Part shown: positions 8,773 to 19,009 of the stretch, piece after piece
Layout: each line of letters opens with the position of its first letter
Position numbering within the stretch: position 1 is the stretch's first letter
Assembly: GCA_963784065.1 (NCBI GenBank)
Contig: CAWAQA010000003.1
Location: 1 to 64,000, forward strand
Direction of reading: 5' to 3'
Length of the DNA: 64,000 nt
Source of the DNA: CAWAQA01 sp963784065
Lineage (GTDB): Bacteria > Acidobacteriota > Vicinamibacteria > Vicinamibacterales > UBA2999
The notes under the pieces: model-generated
The model's database searches: none
The model's input: the letters and a program-made list of their open reading frames with translations, nothing else
What the model was told of the DNA's origin: nothing
Made by a program: the position numbers and the translations under genes

Positions 8773-11351
8773 TCAATTCATCGGCACGAGGCGCTTCAGC
8801 TCTTCGTGCCAGTTTTGGACGACGAGGAAGCGTGCCGGCCTTGCATCCGAATCTGACGGGGTCAGGGAGTCCAGCATGAGGAAGCGCTGATCGTCGAGCG
8901 AGATGTCATAAGTGCGGCCGGACCATGAGGCGAAGAAAGACGGTGCCGTGTCCAGCAGTCTTGCGGGCGCGCTGGCGGTCCACGTCGTACGCGGCTCGAC
9001 CGTCACGCGCATCAATGAGCCGTCGATCGAGAGGTAAAACAACTCCTTCCCGCTATGAGCCCAGAGCGGCCGCGTCCCGCCGGTCGTCGAAATCTGCCAT
9101 CGGCCGCTGTCAACAGCGGGAAATGGCCGGACATAGATTTCGTACTGGCCTGATTCGTCTGATTGATACGCGATCCAGCGTCCATCCGGAGAAATCTCCG
9201 CGTTCCGCTCGTTAGCGGGCGTGCGCACCAGCGGCTCGACCCTCCGGTTGCCATCGAGCCGCATCGTCATGATATTCGCCCCCATCGCCAGTCGGTTTCC
9301 GAAAACACGAGGTGTTCGCCGTCGGGTGAGAACGACGAGGGGTTGCGTGTGAACGCGCCATCGGTGAGCTGTTCAACGGCGCCGGTGCCATCGGCCGCCT
9401 GCGCGAACACATTCAGGCCTCCGGAACGCGCCGAGCCGAAAATCATCCTCCGGCTATCCGGGCTCCAGACCGGGAACGAATCCAGTCCAGGACTGAAGGT
9501 CGCGCGCGTGAGGGAGGCCAGCCGGATATCCCAGAGCCAGAGGTCGTAGTCTTGCTCGGGACTAACCATCGCGATTCGCGTTCCGTCGGGCGAGAGACGG
9601 GGATACGCGTAGGTCCGCTCGGGGAGCGGGAGACGGGTTTTTTCACCGCGGCGATCGATCCACACCAGCCCGCGTATCCCACTGGCCGCGGATCCACCCG
9701 CCGCATACACGAGGGTCCCATCCCGCGAGAGGGATGCTTCCACCGCGCCGAATGGCGTGGACATCACTTGCGGAAGCACCTCTGCCGACAACCCGACCGT
9801 CGCCAGGTTCTCAAGATCGAAACGAATGGCCCTGAGCGCCCCCGCCGCCGCATACACGAGATACCCATTCGCCGTGTAGCGTGCGTGCGTCCCACCTCGT
9901 ACCAGGACTTTGGTGATCCCCGCGCGCAGGTCAAGCACGGCGATGTCGGCCGCATCGAGACCGCCGGATTGCCGGATGATCGTGAAGAGCACGCCGCGGC
10001 CGTCCGGCAGCATCTCCGGCCACCAGTGGTTCTGCTCGCCCCGTTCGCGATCGACCCGCGTCAGCGGCGTCGGCGTCCCACCGGCGGCCGGAATACGTTG
10101 CAGGCCAATGTCGGGATCGAGGCTCGCGAAGATGATCTCATCGTCGGACGCCCATGTGGCGCCCCGTGTGCCTGTGGTGGGGAACAGCGTCACGGGGGGG
10201 CCGCCGTTGAGCGCGACTTTTCTAATCGTCTGGGCTTCCGTATAGCCGACCCACTCTCCATTCGGCGAGATGAACGGTCCGCGAATCTCCCCCTTGAGCA
10301 GCAGTGTCGGCTCCACGGCGTCGAGCCGACGGACAAAGAGCTGTGTGCCGTTATTGCCGATATACACGACGCGCGACCCGTCCGGCGTGATCGCGAAGTC
10401 GTACTCGAAACCACTCAGCGACAGGGCTTGAGTGCCCGTGGGCGCGATCTCCAGCCGGGACACCTTCGGAACCACTACGGGAGATCGCTGGATCGAGGCG
10501 ACCAGCAAGCCGCCAGCTACCGCGGCGGCGGCGGTTGCCGCAACCGCCGCCGCCGCCGTCCACCTCGATCGCACTCTCACAGGGCCGATCGCTGCCGTGT
10601 CGGGATGTGCCGACATCGCATCTTCGATTTCCAGGCGCGCGTCGGCGACGTCGTGCCATCGGCGATGCGGATCCTTCTGCAGACATCGCCGCAGCAGATT
10701 CCTGATCGATCCCGGCGTGGTTGACGGCAGCGCGGTCCAGTCGATTTCCTTGGTAATGACGAACGCGAGCGTTTCGGTCACGTCGTCTGCGCCAAACGCG
10801 CGCTTCCCGGTCAGCGCCTCGTAGAGCACGCGCCGAACGCCCAGATGTCAGTCCGCTTGTCTACGGCCTTGCCTCGCGCCTGCTCCGGGACTCATGTAGG
10901 CCGCTGTCCCGAGTAACACGCCGACACCCGTCATCATCGCGGGCGAAGTAATGGTGGGCGATGCGGTCGTCGTCACTGTGTGCGGCAGGATACTGGTAGA
11001 GTGCTTTCGCCAGGCAGTCCAGCACCTTCACCGTGCCGTCTGGCCGCACCTTGATGTTCGCCGGCTTCAGGTCACGGTGGATGATGCCTTGCTCGTGCGC
11101 GCCTTCGAGCGCCTCTGCGATCTGTTTCGCGATGGGGAGGGCTTCCTCGATCGGAATCGCGCCCTGGGCAATACGGTCGGCCAGCGTTGGCCCCTCGACC
11201 AGCTCCATCACCAGCGCCGTCGTGGCGCCTGATCGCTCCAAGCCATAGATGGCCGCGATGTTCGGATGATTGAGCGCGGCGAGGACTTCCGCCTCGCGCT
11301 GGAACCGGGCCAGCCGATCGACGTCAGCAGCCACAGACGTCGGCAACACCT
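8773..11351 (-). pseudogene. Ser/Thr protein kinase fused to a WD40/TolB-like propeller, truncated and frameshifted
   Basis: A typical acidobacterial signalling protein: cytosolic Hanks-type kinase, one TM segment (AAAVAATAAAAVAGGLLVASI) and a PD40 propeller (SPDGRWIAYQSDESGQYEIYV, SPDGTRIAMVSPEQDYDLWLW). Kinase pieces visible are RLARFQREAEVLAALNHPNI (alpha-C Glu), HRDLKPANIKVRPDG (catalytic loop), the activation segment, and LYEALTGKRAFGADD in the C-lobe. Frames change near nt 10830-10860 and 9275. The N-lobe is missing: homology starts at EVLPTSVAADVDR, where an insertion-sequence tail abuts, so the Gly loop and the VAIK lysine are gone. The DFG motif reads LDCLAKAL, one codon short. It is most likely a dead gene. 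Confidence 0.85.
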
Positions 11352-11463
11352 CTATGACGAACTCGGAGCGGACTATTTCGACAAACGCGCGAGCGCGCCG
11401 CCCGACGACTGTGCGGCAACTCGAGGCGCTGGGCTTCCAGGTCACGATCGAGAAAGCGGCGTA
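11340..11463 (+). pseudogene. Transposase C-terminal tail, remnant
   Basis: Reading plus-strand frames in turn gives LYDELGADYFDKR, then RPTTVRQLEALGFQVTIEKAA and a TAG. This pattern (LGxDYxxxR ... RQLExLGYxVTLxPAA-stop) is the C-terminal end of a common bacterial transposase group; I cannot fix the family from the tail alone. Its first codons coincide with the point where the opposite-strand kinase loses its N-lobe, so an insertion followed by deletion probably truncated the kinase. Confidence 0.5.
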
Positions 11464-11657
11464 GCTTGAGGCACCGCCATCTTCTGAGCAGTACAGGGGC
11501 AGCTCGACAACAATCGCCAAACGTCTCAACCGGCGATGTCCGGATTCTTCCGGTTTCTGCGTAGGTATACAGCGAGGCAACTCACACGCTGTGAGGTCGC
11601 GCCAACAACCCGCACAGCATCGTTTCCAACGCTGATAGTGAACAGAGGAGATTCAAC

Positions 11658-12068
11658 ATGACCAGCAGAAGCCGTCGTTTCCTGCGCAATGCCGTTCTTG
11701 CGCTCATTCCCGCCGTCGCGACTCCGCTCCCAGCATTTGCCGACCTGTGCCGGAACCCCGACGTCAAGGTAATCAACGAGAAGGTGTACGCGATGGAGAT
11801 CACGAAGATCAAGTATCTCGACGGGTGTGGCAATACGTGGCGGACGGAGAACGTCGACAGGCAGCAAATCCTGCCAGGGGCCTGGTTCACCTTCACCGAC
11901 GACCTGGAGTACGTAGAAGGGTGTGCTATCCCTCAGTTTCAGCTCTTTCGGCGAGTGTTCGGCGCCGCGGGCTGGACGTCAACCATCTGGGGCAACCCGC
12001 TGATCCCCTCTGAAGGGCAGGACGTCGAATGCGTCACGGGAGCCAACTACACGCTCCACAACCCGTAA
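11658..12068 (+). CDS. Small secreted protein of unknown function
   Basis: A 136-residue protein with a clear Sec signal: a basic start (TSRSRRFLRNAV), a hydrophobic core and cleavage near FADLCRN. A strong Shine-Dalgarno (GAGGAG) sits 7 bp before the ATG. The mature part has four cysteines (LCRNPD, LDGCGNTW, VEGCAIP, VECVTG), probably paired as two disulfides, and is rich in aromatic and beta-prone residues. The DGCGNTWRTENVDRQQILPG segment suggests a compact beta-sandwich. No family is recognised. It is an intact gene in a decayed neighbourhood, followed by two hairpins. Confidence 0.7.
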   Translation: MTSRSRRFLRNAVLALIPAVATPLPAFADLCRNPDVKVINEKVYAMEITKIKYLDGCGNTWRTENVDRQQILPGAWFTFTDDLEYVEGCAIPQFQLFRRVFGAAGWTSTIWGNPLIPSEGQDVECVTGANYTLHNP

Positions 12069-12073
12069 AGACC

Positions 12074-12125
12074 GGAGCAATGTTGCTCCCGAGGATGCAC
12101 GAGGTCACCGCATACCGGTGACCTC
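12074..12125 (+). terminator. Two adjacent hairpins after the small secreted protein gene
   Basis: Two perfect inverted repeats start 5 bp after the stop codon: GGAGCAA-TG-TTGCTCC at 12074-12089, and GAGGTCACCG with CGGTGACCTC separated by 5 bp at 12101-12125. Neither has a clear T tract, so rho-independent termination is not certain. An mRNA-stabilising or protein-binding role is equally possible. Confidence 0.5.
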
Positions 12126-12210
12126 GAATCGAGGACAGCAATCGTTGCATGGGCGGCGTGTTGACGATTTCGTAATCGTCGCGCGCCGTCGATGCCGTCA
12201 CAAACGGGTG

Positions 12211-12480
12211 ATCGATCAACACGGCCCGCGGCGCGCTCGTCGATACCAAGGCGCTAGCGGAGGCGCTCAAGGAACGACGCCTCGGCGGCGCGGGCATCGA
12301 CGTGCTCGAGCGCGAACCGCCGCCCGCCGATCATCGCTGCTCGACCGCTCCATTCCGAATCTCATCGTCACGCCACATATCGCTTGGGCCGCGCGCGAAT
12401 CACGTCAGCGTTGCATCGACGAGCTCACTCTGAACGTCGAGTCGTTTCTCGGGGGCGGCCGACGCAACCGCGTGTGCTGA
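12211..12480 (+). pseudogene. D-2-hydroxyacid dehydrogenase, C-terminal fragment
   Basis: The last ~90 codons of an NAD-dependent D-isomer 2-hydroxyacid dehydrogenase. Read over two frames it gives INTARGALVDTKALAEALKE, then GGAGIDVLEREPPP, NLIVTPHIAWAARESRQR and ELTLNVESF. These are the end of the Rossmann domain and the HIAW catalytic-His motif of glycerate/phosphoglycerate dehydrogenases. The N-terminal two thirds are absent, and there is a frame break near nt 12330. It is a dead fragment in the mobile-element region. Confidence 0.8.
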
Positions 12481-12491
12481 CGATCCGGCGC

Positions 12492-13355
12492 TCACGCGGC
12501 CGTAGGCACTTCCTTGCGAATTGCCGTCGCGCCGCGCAACTGCAATGCAAGCGCACTTGAAGCAATCGCAAGACCACCGAGCAGCAAGAATGCTGTGGTA
12601 TGGGTGCCAGTCCGATCCCTCAGCACTCCAATGAGTGTGGGTCCAATGAACCCTCCAAAATTGACAATCGTGGCGACCAGCGCAATTCCCCCAGCGGCTG
12701 CCTGCCCAGTCAGAAACCGCGACGGCATCGACCAGAAGGGGCCATACGAGGCGGCGTGACCGATGGGTACGAGCGCCAGCGAGAGTACCGCCAGCGCTGG
12801 AGAATGCAGTAGGGCACTGCCGAAAAAACCCAGCCCGATGATCAGATTTGGAATCGCGACGTGTAGTGGTCGCTCGCCGCTACGGTCGGAATGCGCGCTG
12901 TTCCAAAGCATGGCGACGATCGTCACCGCAGCGATCGCGCCCGACAGAAGGCCAACGCCCATATCACTGAAACCAGTCAACGACCTGAACACCAGGGGTG
13001 ACCAGATGGAGTACCCGTAGAAACCGATGACGACCAGCAGAAACATGATCCCGAGCTGCCAGATCGTACCATTGGTCAGCGCCGCGCGTGTACCTGATCG
13101 GGTGAGCCGACGCGCAGGCGGCCCGCTCTGCCGCGAGTGTGGTCACCAGCCAGTCTCGCTCTGGCTGAGTGAGCCAACGCGCCGTCGCGGGGCCATCGGA
13201 AAGCACGCGCAACGCAACGAAGCCGAGTACGACCGCGGGAATTCCTTCGACGAGGAAAAGCCACTGCCATCCCGCCAACCCGCCGTATCCATCAAGACTC
13301 AGCAGCAATCCAGACAGGGGTCCACCCACAAGTCCCGCGACCGGGATACCTGTGC
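12492..13355 (-). pseudogene. MFS permease (anion:cation symporter type), 5' truncated by an IS
   Basis: The C-terminal two thirds of a major facilitator permease of the ACS/phthalate-glucarate type. It includes GGPLSGLLLSLDGYGGLAGWQWLFLVEG (TM4-5 signature), then TLAAERAACAS in the cytoplasmic loop. TM segments follow in another frame to the end (GGFIGPTLIGVLRDRTG is the family-typical TM11). The frame changes near nt 13075. The sequence stops being MFS-like at GIPVAGLVGG near nt 13355, where the flank of the transposase gene begins. No N-terminal half is found on the far side of the IS. Confidence 0.82.
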
Positions 13356-13418
13356 ATCGCGAATTTCAAGATTTGTGAGCATTCTGTGCCCGTGACGCGA
13401 TCTTGCTAGGATCCAGCG

Positions 13419-14505
13419 GTGCGCGATCTGGCCGTCCTGTTGCTGCATCTGCTGGCGACCGTCGCCCGGCTCGCCGGGCCCGGCGGCACCCGCGCTGTGG
13501 TGGCCGAATCCCTGCTGGTCAAGCACCAGTTGCTGATCCTGAATCGGTCTCGAAAACGGTCACCCAATCTTCGTTCTGCCGATCGGGTGGTCGCCGGTCT
13601 GTGTGCGCTCTTGATTCACCCGGGCCGGTTTATCCGTTCCGCGATTGTCTTCAAACCGTCGACGCTGCTGAACCTGCATCGCGCATTGATTCAGCGGAAG
13701 TATCGCCGGCTCTTCTCGTCGGTTCGACGGGCGAGGCCGGGCCCCAAAGGGCCGACCCCGGAGGTAATCGCCGCCGTCGTCGACATGAAACAGCGGAACC
13801 CGAGCTGGGGGTGTCCTCGGATCGCACAGCAGATCGCGTTGGCCTTCGGTATTTCCATCGACAGGGGTGTGGTGCGGCGAATTCTAGCGGCTCGGTACGA
13901 GCCGACACCGGAGTCCGGGGGGCCGACGTGGTTGACCGTCCTCGGTCATGCGAAGGACAGTCTGTGGAGTGTGGATTATGTTTCGGTGCGAATCGGCCGT
14001 CCTCCACACGTACTGGGTGCTCGTCGTGATAGACCACTGGACACGGCGCATTGTGGGTGTCGGCGTGCATCGTGGCGTCGTGGACGGGGTGGCGCGGTGC
14101 CGGATGTTCGATCGCGCGACGCGGGGCCAGTCCCTGCCCACCTCCCTCAGTGCGGACCATGATCCGCTGTACCGGTTTCATCAATGGCAAGCGAACTTGC
14201 GGATCCTCAACATCCGGGAAATCAAGACGGTGCCGTACGTGCCGCGCTCCCATCCTGTCGTCGAACGACTGATTGGGACCGTACGGCGCGAATGCCTGGA
14301 TCGTCTGCTGTTCTGGACCGCGGCTGATCTCGAACGGAAACTGGACGAGTTCCAGCAGTACTACAACGAGCATCGCACGCACGCGGCGAGGGACGGGCGC
14401 CCGCCGGCCCCGAGCCTCGGCACGACCGACGCCCACGCGAGTCTCCGGGCGTATCTATGGCAGCCGCACTGTCGTGGCCTATATCACACGCCGAAAGCCG
14501 CGTGA
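13419..14505 (+). mobile_element. Integrase-core transposase, one frameshift
   Basis: A DDE transposase of the integrase-core (rve) type. The N-terminal part has a helical DNA-binding region (AVVAESLLVKHQLLILNRSR, then PGPKGPTPEVIAAVVDMKQ and NPSWGCPRIAQQIALAFGI). The catalytic core changes frame near nt 13975: first Asp in DSLWSVD, then TYWVLVVIDHWTRRIVGVGV, second Asp in LSADHDPLYRFHQW, and Glu in SHPVVERLIGTVRRECLD. It sits inside the remains of an MFS gene. Terminal inverted repeats were not located. The frame break probably inactivates it if real. Confidence 0.85.
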
Positions 14506-14637
14506 CGCCGTCGGCTCGCAGCGCATAGACTCGAACGATCTACGAATTCCCCACTCACAGCCAGCACACCGAGGAGCCTCACAGCCGGTCTCCTCGAAGT
14601 CGGTCATCCGTTCCGGGATCTTTCGTCAACGTCACGA

Positions 14638-15132
14638 CTACTGAGCGCCCCGTGGCACGTTCACGCCGAGGACGTCAGCCAACTGCTCGAGACCCACCTG
14701 CTCATCACGGCTCACGGGCGTTCCGCCTACGCCGAGGAAGCCCCCTTCCTTCGAGGCTTGGGCCACCTTCGCCGCCACGGACGCCAGCAAGGTCTTGTAC
14801 GCTCCGACCTCGCTCGGCGATTTCCTCTCAACCGCTTCAACAGCTGCCCTGATGGTCCGAATTAGCGCAACTTTCGTCTGCGCGCTTTCGCCGGGCGGCA
14901 CGTCCGGCAAGTCGGGGCGCTCACCGCTCTTCACGGCCTCTGCGACAGCCCTCACAATCTCCGGCGCCTCGCCCTGCGCTGAATCCGTGAGGGCCTTCCC
15001 AACGGCGAGAGCCTCCTTCGCCATGCCGACCGGACCGCTGACGTCGGACAACGTGATGAAGAGGCCGGCCGCTACGGGCGCGCCGGCTATCGCTTTCCAT
15101 TCTTCGGCGCTGTAATCGTTCTTCGTCGACAT
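14638..15132 (-). CDS. Conserved hypothetical helical protein
   Basis: An intact 164-residue protein starting MSTKNDYSAEEWKAIAGAP. The chosen ATG gives the conserved-looking YSAEEWK start; longer versions add only weak sequence. It is almost entirely helical and Ala/Glu/Lys-rich with no TM segment or signal peptide. A C-terminal Gly-rich SKEGGFLGVGGTPVSRDEQ loop precedes a final helix. Proteins with this YSxEEW start and GGFLGxGG element occur in many environmental bacteria without known function. Confidence in the gene is good; function is unknown. Confidence 0.65.
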   Translation of the reverse strand: MSTKNDYSAEEWKAIAGAPVAAGLFITLSDVSGPVGMAKEALAVGKALTDSAQGEAPEIVRAVAEAVKSGERPDLPDVPPGESAQTKVALIRTIRAAVEAVERKSPSEVGAYKTLLASVAAKVAQASKEGGFLGVGGTPVSRDEQVGLEQLADVLGVNVPRGAQ

Positions 15133-15393
15133 AGGGCCTCCATGTGCGTCATCCGTTGGTCGCACGTCGTCACGTCATGCTCCGCAATCGATGCCACACA
15201 GCACTGTGTGGTCGCAGCCGCCTGCGAAAGCGGGGAGGACGGCTGTGAGCATCTTGACGCCCGTGGCTTGGCCGACATCCCCTGTGAAGCCGTTTTGGCG
15301 TTATGCTGCGAGCCTTGTGGGTTCGGCCAAGATGTGCCGGTCGGCCTACTGCTAGTCAGACCGCAGGCATCGGACCAGGAACGAGTCGAAGCC

Positions 15394-15831
15394 ATGCCAG
15401 TTTACCAGACAACCTTCGAGATCAATGCAGGGGCGAATCGCGTCTGGGAGGTTCTCACGACTCTCGATCACTATGCCGAATGGAATCCTCAGATTCCGCG
15501 GGCCCGTGGGACTCTTCAAGAGGGCGCGACAATCAGTTTGCGTCTGGCGCTGCCCGGCAGACCGGCCATGACTCTATCAGCAACCATCGAAGACGCCCGA
15601 CCAAACGAGTTGCTTACGTGGCGAGGCCATGTCGTGGCGCCATGGTTCTTCGAAGGCCATCGGGGGTTCGCGATTGAGCCCGTTACCAGCGGGCGCGTCC
15701 GTGTCACCCACGTCGAGGATATTCACGGGTTACTCGCACCTGTCTTTTCACCCATGATGGGAGGGCCGGTTGAGAAGAGTCACCGGGCTCTGAATGATGC
15801 CCTTCGAGTTCGCGCTGAGAGTTCAGAGTAG
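15394..15831 (+). CDS. SRPBCC-family (START-like) protein
   Basis: A 145-residue single-domain SRPBCC protein with the helix-grip fold: it starts PVYQTTFEINAGANRVWEVL (typical first strand and helix). It continues with HYAEWNPQIPRARG, a beta-rich centre (ISLRLALPG, LTWRGHVVAPWFFEG), and the C-terminal helix (VEKSHRALNDALRVRAE). Such proteins bind small hydrophobic ligands; no substrate can be deduced. The ATG at 15394 was chosen because translation upstream of it has no domain character. It appears to be a stand-alone, intact gene diverging from its neighbour. Confidence 0.8.
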   Translation: MPVYQTTFEINAGANRVWEVLTTLDHYAEWNPQIPRARGTLQEGATISLRLALPGRPAMTLSATIEDARPNELLTWRGHVVAPWFFEGHRGFAIEPVTSGRVRVTHVEDIHGLLAPVFSPMMGGPVEKSHRALNDALRVRAESSE

Positions 15832-16006
15832 GCCAACGGCGCATTTTCGTTGGCCGTCACGGTTACAGTTGTCTACGTCACACGTCCGCTCACGCCGCGG
15901 CTGACTGAATCGTTGAGACGCTATACCGGGATCCCACAGATCCGCGCCTCGAAGTCCTGTGAACCACCCCGGGTTTGTCGGAGAGCAATTAATGTGAGTT
16001 AGGCGT

Positions 16007-16390
16007 TCAGTTCTGTTGCCTCTCCGTCGTCACCGCTGGCCGAAGAAAGCCGTGCAGGCGCTTGTCGGCGGCGGCGTCAAGCTCGGTGTTGGGATCTGGC
16101 TGCCAACGAGCGCCCCCCGTTGAAGCCTGAGCATAGTAGTTCGCTTCGTATTCCGCGGGCGGCACATAGCCAATCGGTGCGAGCAGGCGACGCGTGTTGA
16201 ACCAATCGACCCAGGCCAGCGTCGCGAATTCGATGGCCTCGAGATGACGCCACGGCCCTTTCCGTTGAATCACCTCCGTCTTGAAGAGGCCAATGATCGA
16301 TTCGGCGAGCGCGTTGTCATACGAATCGCCAACGATTCCGTGCGGATCCCGAGCTTCTCGCCGACCGACCGAATGTGCATCGCCCCTCGG
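16007..16390 (-). pseudogene. IS3-family transposase OrfB, C-terminal remnant
   Basis: The C-terminal third of an IS3-group OrfB: GDSYDNALAESIIGLFKTEVIQRKGPW holds the catalytic Glu region. LEAIEFATLAWVDWFNTRRLLAPIGYVPPAEYEANYY is the family-typical end. The next upstream residues (SVGEKLGIR) are in another frame, and the match ends near nt 16390, where an IS66-type fragment in the opposite orientation starts. It is a nested or deleted insertion, clearly non-functional. Confidence 0.88.
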
Positions 16391-16392
16391 GG

Positions 16393-16500
16393 ATATTCGC
16401 GCAGGAGGGCGTCGACCTGTCCCGCGCCACGCTCGGCGGCTGGATCGCTGACGTGGCTGCGGCGTTCGCGTTGATCGGCGACCAACTGCGCCGGGACGCT
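16393..16500 (+). pseudogene. IS66-type transposase (TnpC) internal fragment
   Basis: A short plus-strand segment reads IFAQEGVDLSRATLGGWIADVAAAF then ALIGDQLRRD. This matches the IS66 transposase element in which a FxxxGVxLSRxTLxxWV helix precedes the catalytic domain. About 36 codons remain. It abuts the IS3 remnant directly, showing one element inserted into or recombined with the other. Confidence 0.65.
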
Positions 16501-17064
16501 CTATCCGATTTTGATGCGGCTCGCTCAACAAGACCTGCTCGACACCTGGTAGCCAGCCAACACCGTCGGCTGGCCGCCGCGTCACGTCTATCGCCTCACC
16601 GCCAAGCGTCTCCGTCGCCGCCGCGAATTACTGCGGCGTCGACGCGGTCGCCGGACGCCTTCCGACTCGCCAAGGCTCCGCGACGAGACTGCATCACGTC
16701 GCTGGCCTGGCGCCACCTTCCGCTCCGCACTAATAGATCTTCGTCAGGCCGCGGTAATAATCGATGAAGCCGTTGAGTTCACCGGTGCTCTAGACCTTCG
16801 GCGCCGGTTTGGCTCTCCTGCTGAATCGAACTGCGTTATTGATCGTCAACGTTGAGCCATCCGGCGACTGTGGCTACCGAAATCTCGATCTGACGTTTGG
16901 ACTACGACGCTCGGTGAGACGACGGGTACGACAGGGTCGGAGCTGCGCCAAGCGACTCCGGTTGCCGAATACCGCGAGCGCCGACATTGACAACGCCGCG
17001 CAAGGTTGGTTGTGCTTTGCCGCTGTGGAGCGATGTGACGGGGACCAGGCTGGTGAGTCGCGGG
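16501..17064. other. Degenerate intergenic DNA between IS remnants
   Basis: About 560 bp without a convincing gene. A minus-strand segment near 16730-16770 ends in a plausible protein tail (GFIDYYRGLTKIY then TAG) but has no recognisable body. The rest is probably mobile-element debris. No intact terminal inverted repeats were recognised. Confidence 0.4.
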
Positions 17065-18087
17065 TTATGCGGCTTCGCGGTCGTAGCGATGGTGCAGCCC
17101 GTTGACCTCCGGGACCGCGACGATGCGCCCAGCCGCCGGCGGTATGACCGGCCGCGGAGTGGGCGAGTCCTTGTCGAGGCTCAGATGCGTCCGCGAGCGC
17201 ATGTAATACGCGACGTAATCCTTCATGACGTGCCGCAGTCCTGCAGCGCTCACGACGATCACGTGATCGAGGCATTCGCGACGAATGGATCCGATGAGGC
17301 GCTCGACGTAGGCGTTCTGCCAGGGCGAGCGTGGGGCGCTCACCACCTCCTGGATCTGCATGGCCGCGACGGTGCCGGCGATGCCGTCGAATGCGCCGTC
17401 GCGATCGTGCAGCAGGTACGCCGGGCATTCCTCGTTGGGAAAGGCGTTGCGGAGTTGTTGGGCCGTCCACGCGGAGGTCGGGTGATCGGTGACCGCGACA
17501 TGCACGACGCGTCGGCGGTCGTGCGCGAGGATCACGAGCACGAACAGCAGGCGATACGTGGCGGTTGGGACCACGAAGAAGTCGGCGGCCATCACTTGGC
17601 CGACGTGGTTCGCGAGGAACGTCCGCCAGGTCTGTGACGGTGGGCGTCGGCGCCGCACCATGTACTTCGCGACGGTGGACTGACTCAGGTCGATCCCGAG
17701 CTTCCGCAGTTCGCCGTGGATGCGAGGTGCACCCCAGAGCGGATTCGCCTGAGACATCGTGCGGATCAACGCACGGACGTCGGCCGGGACCGTCGGCCGG
17801 CCCGTGCGCCGTCGGCTCTTCCATGTCCAGAACAGGCGGAACCCACGCCGGTGCCACCTGACGATGGTGGCTGGTTGCACGAGGACGAGCGCCGGTCTCG
17901 ACTCGGTCCAGATACGCGAGAACCAGACCCACAGGAGCCGGTCAGCTGCGGTCAGGCGCAGGCGCGGTCGGCGGGAGCGCTCCAGAATCTGCAGCTGGTG
18001 TCGGAGGGCAAGAATCTCGAGATGCAGCGTCGCGCGCGAGCGAACCAGCGAACGCAGCGACAGGAGCACGGATACGACGATGGGCAT
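17065..18087 (-). mobile_element. Intact integrase-core transposase
   Basis: An uninterrupted frame of about 340 residues from ATG 18087 (MPIVVSVLLSLRSLVRSR). It contains the helical N-terminal LHLEILALRHQLQILERSR characteristic of this transposase group, then NPLWGAPRIHGELRKLGIDLS and the catalytic core: first Asp in GQVMAADFFVV, second Asp in LLHDRDGAF, Glu in NAYVERLIGSIRRECLDH. All three acidic residues are present, so it could be active. It is the only complete transposase in the window. Element ends were not identified. Confidence 0.88.
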
Positions 18088-18443
18088 CACTGATCGAAGG
18101 CTATTCGATGGTGGCGGAAACCTCAATGAATCCGCGGGTACCGGTTTTCTGGTAGGGACAGCCGCGACGTGGGCGATCACGCCACCGTCGGGCATGGTTA
18201 CAACCTAAAGGATCCTTCAGACGGTCAGGTTCCTCGACAGTGCCCGTGTCGATCTCGACGTCAGCACAGCGACGACGGTCACCAGACCTCCATCCTTTGA
18301 GGCAATCGACGCACGCACAGCGCTGGCGCGCGCGATGCTCTCATCCATCGAGGCTGCGGTCGAAGGGAGATGGCGCGCGGACCGCGCGGCGGAGTGTGCA
18401 CGTGTGACGGAGTGTGACGATGTGAGTATCCAGAGCCTCCCCG

Positions 18444-18626
18444 GTCAATCTTCCGATCGAGCAGATCGACATGTACCGCTGGGTGACGACGATGACGAGC
18501 GAGGACTACGAGTCGATTGCGCCGGCGCACAAAGCCATAGGCAGCGTCTTTCAAGAGTCTCGCTTCTTCATGGTGAACGTGGAATGCATCGGAAGCGACC
18601 TGCTCGTGCAGCACTACGAGCAGTGA
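18444..18626 (+). pseudogene. C-terminal remnant of a small protein, unknown
   Basis: An open frame of about 60 codons reads LPIEQIDMYRWVTTMTSEDY, then APAHKAIGSVFQESRFFMVN and CIGSDLLVQHYEQ before a TGA. Amphipathic and aromatic composition argues for real protein, but no start with a ribosome site is visible and a stop lies 21 bp upstream. It is best read as the tail of a longer gene. The family is not recognised. Confidence 0.4.
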
Positions 18627-18727
18627 ACCACACCTGTATCCAAACGAGCGTGGCGATCCAGCGCTTCGGCACGTTGTGCGTCTCGTGGTTTGGAAACGAG
18701 CCAACACGAATTGACAGTGTTTGGCGA

Positions 18728-19009
18728 TTCTGATACGGTCCCCGTGCTCTGCACCGTTCGCCGCGTCGCGCGTCTCACACCCAGAGACTGGAGGGTAGGA
18801 TGATGCGTCGTCAAGCTGCGCCCGCCGTCGCCTTCGACTCCTCCGTTTGCGGCTTCCTGCCCAGGGCCGCTCCATTCTGACAAGGTCCCGACCCTTCGCC
18901 CGTTCGTCGCGTGTCGCGCGTCCCATACCCGGAACTGGAGGGAAAGATGATGCGTCGTCACATCGCGCACGCCGTGGCCTTCGTCTCCCTGCTTTGTGGC
19001 TTCCTCCCT
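18728..19009 (+). repeat. Two imperfect tandem copies of the receptor leader region (~135 bp each)
   Basis: Copy 1 (18728-18862) and copy 2 (18876-19009) share upstream sequence, ribosome site and the first ~20 codons of the TonB receptor. Both read GGAGGG..GATGATGCGTCGTCA and then a Gly-Phe-Leu-Pro block. Copy 1 encodes a short leader (MMRRQAAPAVAF...CGFLPRAAPF) that stops after about 27 residues. Copy 2 is the functional start. The copies have diverged by many substitutions, so this is an old duplication. Confidence 0.75.
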
